Shown: positions 1 to 12,050 of the stretch, piece after piece
Position numbering within the stretch: position 1 is the stretch's first letter
Layout: each line of letters starts with the position of its first letter
Origin: Mytilus edulis
Lineage: Eukaryota; Mollusca; Bivalvia; Mytilida; Mytilidae
Direction: 5' to 3'
NCBI RefSeq assembly: GCF_963676685.1
Contig: NC_092350.1
Location: 6,313,486-6,377,485 of the forward strand
Length of the DNA: 64,000 nucleotides
Notes under the pieces: generated by a model
Seen by the model: only the letters and a program-made list of their open reading frames with translations
What the model was told of the DNA's origin: nothing
Database searches by the model: none
Translations under genes and position numbers: made by a program

Positions 1-502
1 GACGTCTAGAATGAATATCACGATGTTTTAAGATTTTCGTCTTTTATTAAAATTTCGTTCCATAAATTTTTAAGTTTTATTCTTAATTTTATTATCATGT
101 CCTGGACCAGTAATTAATTCTTTGCACGAGTTTGAAAAGGGAAATAATTATAAATGTTCATACTTTAAAAGAATTTATATTAATTAAAGTTTTGTATATG
201 GAATCCGTTCTAAACGGTAAAAGCCGTACTTTTCAAACAATCAAACTCATATACATGTAGTTAGATGTTATTTCTCATTTTTATCGAACTTGTCCAGGAA
301 TTTTATTTTTGAGTTATACGAATATTTTAAGAAATCCGTTTTTATTAAGTTTTTTTTCTCTAATTAAAGTCGTTTTGTCCAGTTTCACAAGCCTGAAACG
401 AATTTCAATGCGAAAATAAATTCTGAAAATGAACTTGTCTCCGTTTTCGTCTCCGTTTTTTTATTGTAGTAGCGAGAAATTTTAAAAGACCAAAAGACCA
501 AA

Positions 503-688
503 ATGACACAAACATTAACAAAGAAAGACTATTTCAAAGACAGTTTATTGACACGAAATCCGTTCAAACCACGACTAAGTCTTCGTGCACAGATTTCCGT
601 TAAGGTTAAACTGAATATTGTACATAATTGTCTTCTCTTGTATAATGGTTTGTTGAGAATAAAGATATACAAATGTAATAAAATTTGA
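503..688 (+). other. Region 1-1,080: AT-rich, no gene recognised
   Basis: The first kilobase is AT-rich and carries only short open frames. The 61-codon ATG frame placed here has no recognisable domain or supporting signal. A short GA-rich stretch lies near 728-746. Confidence 0.5.
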
Positions 689-1085
689 TATTCAGTCAAC
701 ATTGTGTTTGTTTAAAAACTTGATTTAGAGAGAGAGAGATAGAGAAAAGAATCACACTGAAAAACAAAAACTTGTTACAGAAAAAAAAACGCAACTATAA
801 AATAATTTTCTTTATTCGTGAACTGCAAAACACAACAAATTAATTTACCCGTCATCATGAAAAATAAACTGAAAAAGCACATCGAATGAGATATATGTTT
901 TATTTTTTCTATATGCAAATTCATGTTAAAGGTAAAACTGAACTAAACAATACAATTCCTAAAAAACAATAAAGATAATCCAATCAATTTTGTTGATTGG
1001 ATAATTCATGGCTCAGTAGTTGTGTAATCAGTGACACGTGCCCTCATTATTTTATAAGAATTAACATATCTATCTAAGTTCGATT

Positions 1086-1229
1086 CAGGCGCGGATCCAG
1101 AGGTGGGAGGGGGGTTCCGGGGGGGGTTGGAACCGATCAATGCATTTGAATGGGGACATGTAGTTGAACCCCCCTTTTTTTGCCCTGGGTTAGGACCCCC
1201 CCTTTTTAAAATGGCTGGATCCGCCCCTG
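1086..1229. mobile_element. hAT-like MITE, 144 bp, TSD CGATT
   Basis: Inverted ends: CAGGCGCGGATCCAG on the left and CTGGATCCGCCCCTG on the right. CGATT flanks both sides directly (1081-1085 and 1230-1234). The inside has G-runs and C-runs and a GATCAATGCATTTG segment shared with the copies at 4.7-5.0 and 5.8 kb. There is no coding capacity. CAGGGGCG ends with a 5-bp duplication suggest a hAT-type transposase acting in trans. Confidence 0.8.
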
Positions 1230-1320
1230 CGATTTCAACTTCTACCAAAATTTAACTCTAAAATAAGAAGCGTATAACGAATATAAACATCCATCATGTG
1301 TGCAGATATGATTACGGTAA

Positions 1321-1388
1321 TGGGTCCTGAGTGCACTTTGTATGTCCTGAGTGCACTTTGTATGTCCTGAGTGCACTCAGGAGGTCCT
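1321..1388 (+). repeat. Three 20-bp direct repeats
   Basis: GTCCTGAGTGCACTTTGTAT twice, then a third partial copy beginning GTCCTGAGTGCACT. Otherwise 1,235-2,264 holds no recognisable gene or family. Confidence 0.7.
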
Positions 1389-2264
1389 GAGCGGTTGTTT
1401 AGACGTACCCGAAGAATAAATCATTTCCTGAACCTAAAATACATTTATCTGTAATTAAAGAAAATTCGCCTAAAACATTCTCTCATATATTCAAACAATT
1501 AATTGTAAAATAATTAATTCAACGTCGGACTTTCTGTCTGTTTACTAATACTTTTCTTGTTCAGTTTAGTTTATACCCATAATAGATGAACGGAAATAAG
1601 TACTTTTTTTTAGGAAAATTTACAATTAGATGAACGGAATTAAGTACTTTTTAGGAAAATTTACAACTCAAATTTTCAAAAACAAAATTCTACACTTTTT
1701 ACCTGGATGTTTTTCTCTGTCTCGAAGCCGCAACCTTTGACCCCGTATCAAACGTAGCGACCAACACCTCACATGACGTATTCTCGATGTTGAGGTATTG
1801 ACAATATACAATCACATTTATCAATATACAGCAAGTAAGTAATTTGGTGTTGAATGCCAGTAGATCAGAATTTGTTAATTGAACTTTACCTGTTTAAGGG
1901 GCACTAGCTGCCAAATTCATGTTCTTCATCGATTTTAATAAAATTCACATAACGTGTATATAGTGTTGAATTGTTTATTAAAATGTTGCGCACAATCTTA
2001 GCTGATATGCATAAAACCATTATATTTCATGACACTGCATGAAAAGGAAATTGACTTATCGCATAATACCAGAACCAGAGACAATATATTGTATCTAATA
2101 TCTCTGCCAGAACTAAAAAATAAACTACAGTAAGTCCACATACACATAAGAGGGTATGGATGTGAATTAACAGAATAGAGAACAAAGGACAAAGAAAAAA
2201 AAGGAATAAAGAATAGAGAAAGAAAGAGAATAATGGAAAAAAGTGTAAGTTATTAAAAATATAA

Positions 2265-3480
2265 CTAAAACAAGAATGTGTCCCCAGTACACCAGGGGCG
2301 TAGCTAGAAAGAAACGATGTGGAAGCAACTACTGCCGAGCGGAGCGAGGCGAAAAAATTTTGGGACCCTATTATGCAGCAAATTTTTTTTTTCGGTTTTC
2401 GGTCATAGGACGGTTAAAAGAGGAGCTATATGTAGATAAAAATTTATGAATGTAAAACTATTAATAAATCTTCTGAATATAGTAATACATAAACAACACA
2501 TATTTGTGATACAGAATTTACTCAACTTTACGCGACCCAACTCTCCAGTTGCCTTATCATATGGTCTATGAACGCAAAAAATAATGAGACTTTCCAATAC
2601 TGTTTTGGCGTGGTTGTAGGGTGATTGGCTCCGGTAGTCTGTCAACCACATCGCCTCGGCATATTTTCAACGATATCGAAGGGATCTGATAATTCTAATG
2701 CCGATTGGTACATCTCATTCCAAACTGATGAACTGTACACTGTAAATGTGCTCCAAAACTACATATCTTAGACTGAGTATTACAAATTCAAAAGTAAAAA
2801 TCTTGTAAAAGATACAAGTAACCTTCCGATTTTGTCATAATCTCCAAAATAAACAATTATTTTGAAACCAAATGTCGTTATTTAATGATATTTCATCAAT
2901 TAAAAAAAGTGACAACATAGTTGTTTCCTTTAACATTCAATTTATAAATTTTTATTTTGCCATTTCTTTTTTTGCATGCCGAATCAATGTGCACGCAACT
3001 TCGGAGCTACGATCTTTTTCTGAATGAACAGCTTCATCAACACTTGTAACTAGGTTGTCAAAATAATATCCGGGATAGACGGAAAAGACACTAACAGTCT
3101 CTGATTCCGATTTACCAACTCATCTCTCTCTCTTCTGCTTTTTTTTTTTTTTTTTTTTTTTGTGTGAAAACGACGTGGATGCACGTGCTGTCGTGCCTCC
3201 GGGTAGCTACGCCCCTGTACACGGATGCCCCACTCGCACTATCATTTTCTATGTTCAGTGGACCGTGAAATTGGGGTAAGAACTCTAATTTGACATTAAA
3301 ATTAGAAAGATCATACCATAAGGAACATATATACTAAGTTTCAGGTTGATTGGACTTTAACTTCATCAAAAACTATCTCGACCAAAAACTTTAACCTGAA
3401 ACAGGACGAACGAACGGACGAACGAACGGAGGCACAGACCAGAAAACATAATGCCCCTCTACTATCGTAGGTGGGGCATA
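2265..3480 (+). repeat. Dispersed mussel repeat, split by a hAT-like element
   Basis: Outside the nested element the sequence runs ATGTGTCCCCAGTACAC...GGATGCCCC, then TTTTCTATGTTCAGTGGACC, a (GAAC)n-like GACGAACGAACGG stretch, and ends near CATAATGCCCC and GTAGGTGGGGCATAAA. A diverged copy in the opposite direction lies at 38,855-39,140. Confidence 0.7.
2293..3217. mobile_element. hAT-like non-autonomous element, 925 bp, TSD TACAC
   Basis: Exact 14-bp inverted ends CAGGGGCGTAGCTA / TAGCTACGCCCCTG. TACAC is repeated directly at 2288-2292 and 3218-3222. No transposase domain was recognised; the longest frame inside (minus strand 2403-2651) matches nothing I know. A 20+ bp poly-T lies at about 3,139-3,161. 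It interrupts the older repeat at 2265-3480. Confidence 0.85.
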
Positions 3481-4233
3481 AAAAGAAGACAGAAAAAAAG
3501 ACACCCCTCCGAGACGAGCCTTACATGCACTGTTATTACCCAAGGTTAATTTTACGGCGGCTCATTTTATTTTGGCTTAGAAATAAACATAATTGACAAG
3601 TTTCCTTCCCCTGCATTCTCGATCCCACATGTAAATAGCACGGTGATTTCAAAAAAGACATTGATACATCATTACAACACTTGCCGTCAGTATTTGAATA
3701 TATTGATTAAGAAGGTATAGAAGATTAATGCACGCACACTATTATCCACCACTGGCCTAAATAGTTAGTCCGCAAACAACGAGGGTCATAAAAACCCAGC
3801 ACTTTGAACACAGCCACCGGCATGGTGTGAATCTGAAAGCTTCCCACTATCCATTTCTACCCATAGAAAACTTTTGCCTTTCATTTATCAAAAATGAAAT
3901 ATGTTGATATTAATGGTATATAAGAATTATTGGGGAATTCAAACCATTCCTATTGTAAGTGATAAAACTAAATTTATATCAGGGTGATTGAAATGAGGAA
4001 AAAAAAGGGGGAATCAGGAGTTCAGGGCCCCCTGTTTGGGAAAAGAATTGGTTGATTATATATGGAATCACTGAGTCATGGCAGGAGCAGGCCCCTCTTA
4101 GGCAGTCGGTAGGCCCCACTTATGAAAAATTCTGGATCCACCACTGTGGTCATGGTGGTCTTCAGTTGTATTATCTTTTAAAAAAAAAATTACACCTGTA
4201 TAGTGTATATTCTTTAGTGTAAATCAAGGGAAA

Positions 4234-5180
4234 ATACTGTGAACTATCTGTGCATTGGGGCATATTAAATGGTATTTCGGGGGGAAGAAAGAAGGGAGGG
4301 TGAGTCCATGGGAGGTAATCCCCACCCCTTTCAATTTGAGAATATATATGCTATTATCTTGTAAACGGTCCAGATCCCCATCCCTAAACCATATATATTC
4401 TTGAATGGGACGATAAAACAAATCAAATGAAATTAAAAGGAGGTCTTTGGGGGTTACCCCACTCTGTTCAATTTGAGAATGTGCTATTATCTTGTGAACA
4501 ATCCAGATCCCCACCCCTAAACCATATATATTCTTGTCGGGGACAATAAAATTAATAATGAAATAAAATAAAAGTGAAGTCCCACCCCCTCTAGTTTGAA
4601 AACTTGTAAACGGTCAAGATCCCCACCCCTAAACCATATTTATATATTCTTGTATAGAACAATAAAACAAATCAAAGGAAATATAGGCAGGGGAGGATGC
4701 AGGAATTTTCGAAAGGGGGGGTGCTAACCCCAGGGGCGGATGCAGGAATTTTTGAAAGGGGGGGTGCTAACCCAGGGCACCCAGGGCAAAGGGGGGGGGG
4801 GGGTGCAAAACATATGTCCCGATACAAATGCATTGATCGGCAAAAATAAAGGGGGGGTGCGCACCCCCGGAACCCCCCCCCCCGGATCCGCCACTGAACC
4901 CAGGGCAAAGGGGGGGTGCAAAACATATGTCCCGATACAAATGCATTGATCGGCAAAAATAAAGGGGGGGTGCGCACCCCCGGAACCCCCCCTGGATCCG
5001 CCACTGATATAGGGAGAGTCCATGGGGTTCACCCCCACCCCCACATGTTTGAGAAACTTTTAAATGGTTGAGATCCCCTGTCATCCAGTGGTTAGGTGAA
5101 AAAATTTCAGGATCCCTGATCCCCACCGTCAAACCATATATATTCTTGTATGAGACAATAAAACAAATCAAATGAATATA
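4234..5180 (+). repeat. ~110-135 bp tandem repeat, four to five units, interrupted by MITEs
   Basis: Units share GATCCCCACCCCTAAACCAT, ATATATTCTTG and ACAATAAAACAAATCAAA. Copies are centred near 4,375, 4,510, 4,625 and 5,120. The block 4,688-5,006 is an insertion between units. Region 3,481-4,233 upstream has nothing I recognise. Confidence 0.7.
4688..5006. mobile_element. hAT-like MITE containing a second MITE
   Basis: The outer element has ends CAGGGGAGGATGCAGG and CCTGGATCCGCCACTG; ATATAGG is present on both sides. Inside it, 4731-4896 is a second copy with CAGGGGCGGATGCAGG and GGATCCGCCACTG ends and a 5-bp AACCC duplication (4726-4730 and 4897-4901). Both copies carry CATATGTCCCGATACAAATG. 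Open frames here come from the G- and C-rich runs and are not genes. Confidence 0.8.
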
Positions 5181-5189
5181 GGATCATCC

Positions 5190-5241
5190 CCTTTGTCTTG
5201 GGTTGGGAACCCCCCCTTTTTAAAATGGCTGGATCCGCCCC
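5190..5241. repeat. Truncated MITE end
   Basis: Carries CCCCCCTTTTTAAAATGGCT and GGATCCGCCCC as in the right end of the element at 1086-1229; the left end is missing. Confidence 0.55.
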
Positions 5242-5459
5242 GACATACCATCTAGCTAGCTATAAAGGCTTTAAAAATATGAAATCAAACAAGGAAATTA
5301 ACAGTGTAGGCAACTGTTTTGAATTTAAAAAAAAGTCTTTTACATATATATAACAATGTTAAATTTTTTGTGCATTTATTTTTGCTTATCGTATTTTCAA
5401 TAATAGACAAAATTGCATGATTGAATATTGTAATTTAAGAAAAATCTGCATACATGATA

Positions 5460-5575
5460 TAAAATGGGAAGTGGAAACTGGGAATTTGACAAAGAGACAA
5501 CAACCCAATCAAAGAGCAGACAACGGCCGAAGGTCACCTATGGGTCTTCAATGCAGTGAGAAAAATTCGGCACTG
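5460..5575 (+). repeat. Dispersed repeat, also inverted at 10,526-10,685
   Basis: Contains GGGAATTTGACAAAGAGACA and a GACAACGGCCGAAGGTCACC stretch. The reverse complement of the same family (GTTGTCTCTTTGGCATATTC) is at 10,526-10,685. Confidence 0.5.
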
Positions 5576-5802
5576 GTCTTCAGCTCATAAATATGTATCA
5601 GAAATGAAAACGAGATACAGCTTTCAGTTGTATTAATAAAAACCTCACAATAAGTTCTGAATATCAGAATATACAGTATTGCAAGATTCTCTCAAAATGT
5701 ACACATAGAGCTGAAAAACTGTCAGTGACTGTAAAATTAATCATGCTTACATTAAAGTCCATGGAGTCCATCTTAATATGCATACTCTCGTACAAAGGAA
5801 TA

Positions 5803-5901
5803 TGCATTTGTATCGGGACATATGTTTTGCACCCCCCCCCCCTTTGCCCTGGGTTCCCTGGGTTAGCACCCCCCCTTTCGAAAATTCCTGCATCCGCCCC
5901 T
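5803..5901. mobile_element. Truncated hAT-like MITE, reverse orientation
   Basis: Right end CCTGCATCCGCCCCTG intact. The internal CATTTGTATCGGGACATATG matches the copies at 4.7-5.0 kb. The other terminal repeat is absent. Confidence 0.7.
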
Positions 5902-7900
5902 GAGTATGCAATAGACATCAAGTTTTCAAAAATAAGAGTATCTATGCCATTAATTTACGACAAGATCTTAATCAAGTAATAATTTCGGTTTGTTTAAATA
6001 TTTCGGAGGTTAGTATGACCTCCTCTTTGGTGATGATGTTTTCGTTTTAAAGTTGGGAAAATTGTTTGTACATGTACCAACAAAAATAAAAACACAAATT
6101 CAATCTAGAATTATGTTTTTATCATTTTTTTATGTTTAGGTTGTCAGCAAGATGAAAAGGACAAGTATGCAGTTCAAAATTCAAAATGTGGATAAGTTGA
6201 GGTTCTAGGTCTTACCTTTGCAGATTTTCATATTTTGCATGAATGAATTCAAAGGTTATATGATGGACAGCAGAGAAAGAAAAAAACAACTTTTCAATTA
6301 TCCTGCTCCTGGATAAATGTAAAACATCTTGTTTTTCGGTAAGTTTTATGCTCTGTTTTGATAGTGTTAGTGCATTCATCTTTCCAGTCTTTCCTCTAAA
6401 TTGTAAGTTTTTGGTGAGTGTTCACCATGAACTTCAGTAAGTAACTTGTGGATTTACATGTATATACTCAAAATTTAGTACTAATATTAATGGGATTTTA
6501 GCAAGACATCCTGCCAAATGCTTGTTAATCATGTTTATGTTCCAGAACAAACAAGTATTTGGACTGTACGCATACAGTCTGCCCAATTTTAAGAAGTTGG
6601 TCAAGTTTATTACAAACAAATGTACAGTACAGATCAACATAACTGAAATCTTTAATAGATTAATACAAAAAGTTTAATTGCAGTTAAAATAAAAACACAG
6701 GTTTGGTTGAGCTGGTACCAGACAGTACAAGTATACTTAAATGGTATGACTGTACACATATGGTGGGACTGTAAGTTCTGGACCATAAAAGTAAGATCCG
6801 AATACTGATATGGTCTGGAACATTTATACATGTCTTAAAATTAATATCAAACACATTGGTGTTTTTGAACTTGGTAATAAGTTATGTGATAGAACTATAA
6901 TGTTTTGGGATATCAAAATCAAAAATATCCCATTTTTACTTTTAATAAAGAAGAAGATTATTGATGCATGTTTAAATGTATATTAAAATGAGACAGCAAG
7001 CCAACAACACAAAAAAAAAAGGATAAAACATACATATTTTGTTTGTATCAATGTTATAATTTCCAATATGTTCAAGGTATTTTTTCATTGAAATAAAACA
7101 CAAATTGAAATCTGTCTGAACTTCAAAAGCTTAAAGAAATATTGTTTCTGTTGTCTGCATTTTGTATAATATATTGCAAATTTTTGTGAATAATGGAATG
7201 TTATTATAGTTGTCTAAAGTTTTAACCTTTAACATTGATCTTTATACTGTAAAATTCATAAATTATTGCGTGCATTTATTATTGCGATTCTGTCATTTTA
7301 GACTTAAATGCGATTTTAAATTTTACGATTTTGAAAAATCCTGTTTAATCCATATAAAATATTTCATAATACGAGTTTAAATTATTGCGTTTACAACTCC
7401 GTTGCATTTTTCGCAATAAAAAAAACTTGCATTAATTCCGAATTTACAGTATATATATATATTATGTATATAACTTGGGAAAATACCCAAATTTTATAAA
7501 GAAGAATAAATTAATTGATTGTTATATGGTATTAGAATAGGAAGATGTGGTATATTGCTAATTTGACAACCCTCCATCAGAGACCAAAGGATGTAGGCCG
7601 TTAGCAACTGATGACACTGGACAACCTTTAACAATCAGTAAAATCCATACCGCATAGCTATTTTTATTGAAAATCATATTATTGCTACATGTATGAAAAC
7701 AATTTTGTATAATCCATTACTTTAGATTTTATTGGTTCTTTTTCAGAAGGATTGATATTCACCACCTAAAATAAATGGAGAAAACATAGAAACAAGACCA
7801 GAATAAATTCAAAGAAAAAAGTTGGATCAGTTATTATTTTCATCACTCAGTCAATGATTTGAAGTTCTTTTAAATTCAAAAAAATATTGAAACCACAATA

Positions 7901-8020
7901 ATGTCAAAGTTCTGTGCTGAATGTCCAAAAAGTGGACTATACCATCAAACAATGCTGGATGATAAGAAACTATTAATGTTTTGTGTTGAGGGATATTGTG
8001 AAAAAAATAGATTTACTTAA
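7901..8020 (+). CDS. Possible 39-aa Cys-rich small protein or exon
   Basis: An ATG frame of 39 codons with C-x2-C (FCAEC) near the start and C-x4-C (CVEGYC) near the end, separated by 24 residues. The spacing recalls small zinc ribbons, in which FCxxC precedes a 20-30 residue loop. A T-rich tract plus CAG at about 7,747 could be a splice acceptor upstream, and AATAAA follows at about 8,112. Region 5,905-8,300 around it is AT-rich and apparently not part of any repeat family here. This could be a genuine short gene, the last exon of one, or chance. No family is assigned. Confidence 0.25.
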   Translation: MSKFCAECPKSGLYHQTMLDDKKLLMFCVEGYCEKNRFT

Positions 8021-8317
8021 ATAGCTACTAGTATGTTAAGCCTAACAATAGAGTTTTTATTGATTTCAAATGGCAAATAATTGTGTTTCAAGAAAGTATT
8101 CTATAATTCATGAATAAACATATATTGATACTTACATTATCTGCTTTGTTGTTTAAAAGTTTAGTTTTGAACAGTTAAAGAACAATATGCTAAATTAACA
8201 TTTCCCAAGAAAAAAAGATATTCAATTAAAAAGATTCATCTTATAATAATTTACTACCAAATAGAATACATTGTAACATACACATTACTGTTTATTTATA
8301 TCTATATATTTACAATT

Positions 8318-8543
8318 AGAATCCCATAGGATTTTAATTTGTCCCATGGGATATTAAAAATCCCATGGGATAATAAAAATCCCATGGGATTTTTTTTGTC
8401 CCATGGGACAACAAATATCCCATGGGACTACAATAATCCCATGGGACAAAAAAAAATCCCATGGGATTTAACCAAAATCCCATGGGATAATGGTAAATCC
8501 CATGGGATTTTGCCCTGTCCCATGGGATATTGAAAATCCCATG
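8318..8543. repeat. Array of 12 short palindromes (CCCATGGG) at 19-21 bp pitch
   Basis: CCATGG cores start at 8344, 8363, 8382, 8401, 8420, 8439, 8459, 8480, 8500 and 8520. Degenerate end copies are at 8324 and 8539. Most are the 12-bp palindrome ATCCCATGGGAT or its GTCCCATGGGAC form, separated by 7-9 bp of AT-rich spacer. Because the motif is palindromic both strands show it. A 64-codon frame over it is a by-product. Confidence 0.95.
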
Positions 8544-9514
8544 TTTTTATAATTCAAATTGCAAAATAAATATGAAAGTAACTGTAGAAAACCAATGAAA
8601 TTATTGAATCCCATGTAATTCTGCACATTTTGGTTATATACATGATATTGTAGCTCTTGTTTGAGGCGGCGGCGGATTTGCAAATGAGTGTTTTGCAAAT
8701 TAAAAGTGTCCAGTGTTTATATATAGTTCAATCCTTAAAAAAGTTAGATAGTCCTTATATCTTTATCTATCAATACAAATTTAAGAACTCAATCTGTTTT
8801 ATAACCATTATGCATTCGTTTTATCTACATGTTATCATATTTTGTTTCCTGAATGCTTTTAATTATTCACAACGCGCACGGGGACCGTTTTGAAACACAT
8901 ACAGTTACGTTTTCATCGAACTTTATATTGAAATAAACAAATAGTTATCAAAGGTACCAGTATTATAATTTAATACGTCAGAATATTCACATTAAAACGC
9001 ATTATACATCTGTTTGTGTCATTGCTGTGGCCAATCAAATATAATAATAAATATACAAAACAATGTGTGAATCATTGCTAAGGTCTGGAAAAGTGTTTGT
9101 TTGAAAATGTTTATGAATATCTGCATGTTGTCATGTGCAAAAAAACATCTGATGAAAAATATGTAAAAGTAAACATTTTGTTGTCTGGTGTCTTTTTGGG
9201 GTATTTCAAAGAGTTCATGAAAAATAGCAAGCAATGGTATCATATGCAAATTCTGTCATGTTTTGATTTGGTAAATTAAAAAAAAAAAGAAAAAAAAAAG
9301 ACCAATCGTCAGAAACAAATCTATCGCTGAGATATAATAATGTATTTATATTATACAGTGTGTTTGTCATCGGTTCGTGTTTTACGGTCTGCTTATAGTG
9401 TTTTAGCCTTTTAGTTTTTATCATCTCCTTTATTTTAAGTGCTGTCGTGTGATGATGTCATATTCTTTGCTGTTCATCATTATTACATGTACTAGTATCA
9501 ATGTCGCATTACGG

Positions 9515-9840
9515 TAAATAGTTATCAAAGGTACCAGAATTATAATTTAGTACGCCAGACGCGCGTTTCGTCTACATAAGACTCATTAGTGACGCTCATA
9601 TCAAAATATTTATAAAGCCAAACAGTTACAAAGTTGAAGAGCATTGAGGATCAAAAATTCCAAAAAGCTGTGCCAAATACGGCTAAGGAAATCTATGCCT
9701 GGAATAAGAAAATCCTTAGTTTTTCGAAAAATTTAAACTTTTGTTAACAGGAAATTTATTAAAAAAAAAATGACCCCATTATTGATATTCATGTCAACGT
9801 TGACTACTGGGCTGGTGATACCCTCGTAACATTGTTCCGT
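9515..9840 (+). repeat. Dispersed repeat (GACGCGCGTTTCGTCTAC family)
   Basis: Begins TAGTTATCAAAGGTACCAG and contains ACGCCAGACGCGCGTTTCGT and AAGTTGAAGAGCATTGAGGA. It ends near GACTACTGGGCTGGTGATAC. A shorter copy is at 42,668-42,820 and an inverted relative at 56,285-56,775. The stretch 8,560-9,514 holds no recognised gene. Confidence 0.75.
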
Positions 9841-10904
9841 CCGGTGTCATAGGAAGATATTTTTATTTTGTATCACAACCATTATTTTAAGAGCAGTCGT
9901 TTCAAAATCACTTCTATTCTTTTGAATTCTGTTCGTAAAGAATTGATAAGCCGTGACTGTATGTCTGATTTTAACAATAAAATGACCGAAAGTTCTTATC
10001 CGTGCGAAATCAATATGGCGACTCAAAATTAGTAAATTAGTAATAAATGATGTATGATATGTCATGGTAGTTACATGCAATTAACAATTTATTATCAATA
10101 TAAAACAACACATAATCAAATGAAATGTTTCCAGTATCTATTAATGAGTTTATCAGATAATTCGCTTGGAGATAAAATTCACAATTAAGTCCTTTGGGTA
10201 AGGTTCGGTAGATTTCGACCAACAATTCATGATAGGTCACTCCATTCCTTTTTTATTTGTCTCTGTACTCATTTCCCAGTTGTTAAATGAATAAAAGTAC
10301 AAATTAACAAAGATAAATATTGTTTACATTGATAAGAGAAGCAACGAGTCATTTTCAACATAGTTCAAAAGCTATCCAAATGACTTTTTTTTAATTGATC
10401 ATTCATTTACCAGATCCCTGAGGTTTTTAGTTATCCTTTGATGGGTAAAAATGCGTATAACGATAAGAAAAGTAATGTTCTTCTCTACAATTTGATGAAT
10501 ATTCAAACTTTTTTCAAAATACGTCAAATTTGTGGTTGCTTTCTATGTTAAGTGACCAGCTGAAATGCGCCACCAGGTGCGGGATTTTTCGCCGTGTTTA
10601 AGACCAATTGGTGGACTTCGGTCGGTTGTTTTCTGCTCTATGGTCGGGTTGTTGTCTCTTTGGCATATTCCCAATTTCCTTTCTCAATTGTATTAAGGAT
10701 CCTTAAGAAATAATCCATAACATTAAAAGGATCTCACATGTATCTTTGAAACTGTGGATTAAACTTCAGATTGCAGGACTTTTGAAAAATCACAAGTGTA
10801 AAATAAACTCTGTGGTGGAAATAACTCTAAACTCTTTCTTAGTTATTAGAACGTCCAGACAGTATCAAATATGATAAGCCGTTCTCGTCAAATTTATCTT
10901 GAAT

Positions 10905-11400
10905 AAAAGAATATGTGGTATGATTGACAATAAGACAGCTCTTCACCAGTAAACAAAGGCGCACTTTAACAATGAACAAACCACATACCATATAGTAAGC
11001 TAAAACAGGGATGGGAATGAAGATTGGCTTGAAATTCTAATTATACTTGTTACGGAAAATTCACGTTGTGATAACTTAGATAACTTATTTTTGCCTTTCT
11101 GGCTTAATTTATATCTCTCCCCCAAAAACATGGATTAAGAAGTACACACGAAATTATTCGCTGGAGGAGAAATGCTTTAGAAAACGATAGAACGAAAGAA
11201 ATGTTTATACGTGTTTCTCGTTTCTCGTTTTTTTTATATAGATTAGACCGTTGGTTTTCCCGTTTGAATGGTTTTGCACTAGTAATTTTGGGGCCCTTTA
11301 TAGCTTATTGTTCGGTGTGAGCCAAGGCTCTGTGTTGAAGGCCGTTGGAGGGTTGTCTCATTGGCACTCACACCACATCTTCCTTTATCTAATTATGGTA
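10905..11400. repeat. Two copies of the 'gccaatgagacaac' mussel family, facing each other
   Basis: A degraded + copy lies at about 10,905-11,025 (GTGGTATGATTGACAATAAG). A minus-strand copy is at about 11,240-11,400 (GTTGTCTCATTGGCACTCAC). The rest of 9,841-11,860 has no recognised gene. Confidence 0.55.
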
Positions 11401-11869
11401 GACATTCTTTATCAGTATAAAACTAATTTGGTAGTACACCAAGAACGTAAAAACAGTACACATTGCGTAAAGCACATCGTTAACATGGTGTTAATTGTAT
11501 AGGATATGTAACATGAACATTCTCTGCCTTTTATTTAATTATGTCTGTGCAATTGGCCCTAGACATCAAGTTTTCATAAACTGAGGATTGCAATAGGATT
11601 AGGACCCTGAATATCTAACACGAGGAAAAATAGTGTACTGTCTCAAGTAATAAGTAAATTAGTATAGTCTTAGTCTACACGGTTCTATTTGTTTTTACAA
11701 CTAGAATCCAACAGTGCTTTTAATTGACTTGTGCAAAAATCCAAAAACAATAACATGTTTTCAAAAATTGTATTTTAACATCATTATCACCTTATTCTAT
11801 TCACATTGAATTATTCAGAATTATTTTGTACATATGTTATTTTACCCTGATGCCTGATACATATAAGTG

Positions 11870-12015
11870 TTGGACTTATGGGTTGTCAAATTATTGAGCT
11901 GTCGGATTATTGGGTTGTCGAACTAATGGGTTGTCGGACTAATGGGTTTTCTGACGAATGGACCGTCGGACTACTGTGCTGTAAAACTAATGGATTGTCG
12001 GAATGATGGCGTGCA
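11870..12015 (+). repeat. ~18-bp minisatellite, about eight units
   Basis: Imperfect tandem units around TGGGTTGTCGGACTAA, with TTATTG and CTAATG variants. It directly precedes the 119-bp array. Confidence 0.75.
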
Positions 12016-12050
12016 ACCACTTAAGCTATGTCATATAACTAGTATTGCTG

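Noticed and set aside
4672-5171. Pro/Gly-rich open frames in both directions
   Set aside because: They come from G- and C-runs of nested MITE copies and lack non-repetitive sequence.
8318-8543. CRISPR-like array
   Set aside because: The regular palindromes with different spacers look superficially similar, but the spacers are only 7-9 bp, there are no cas genes and the DNA is clearly eukaryotic.
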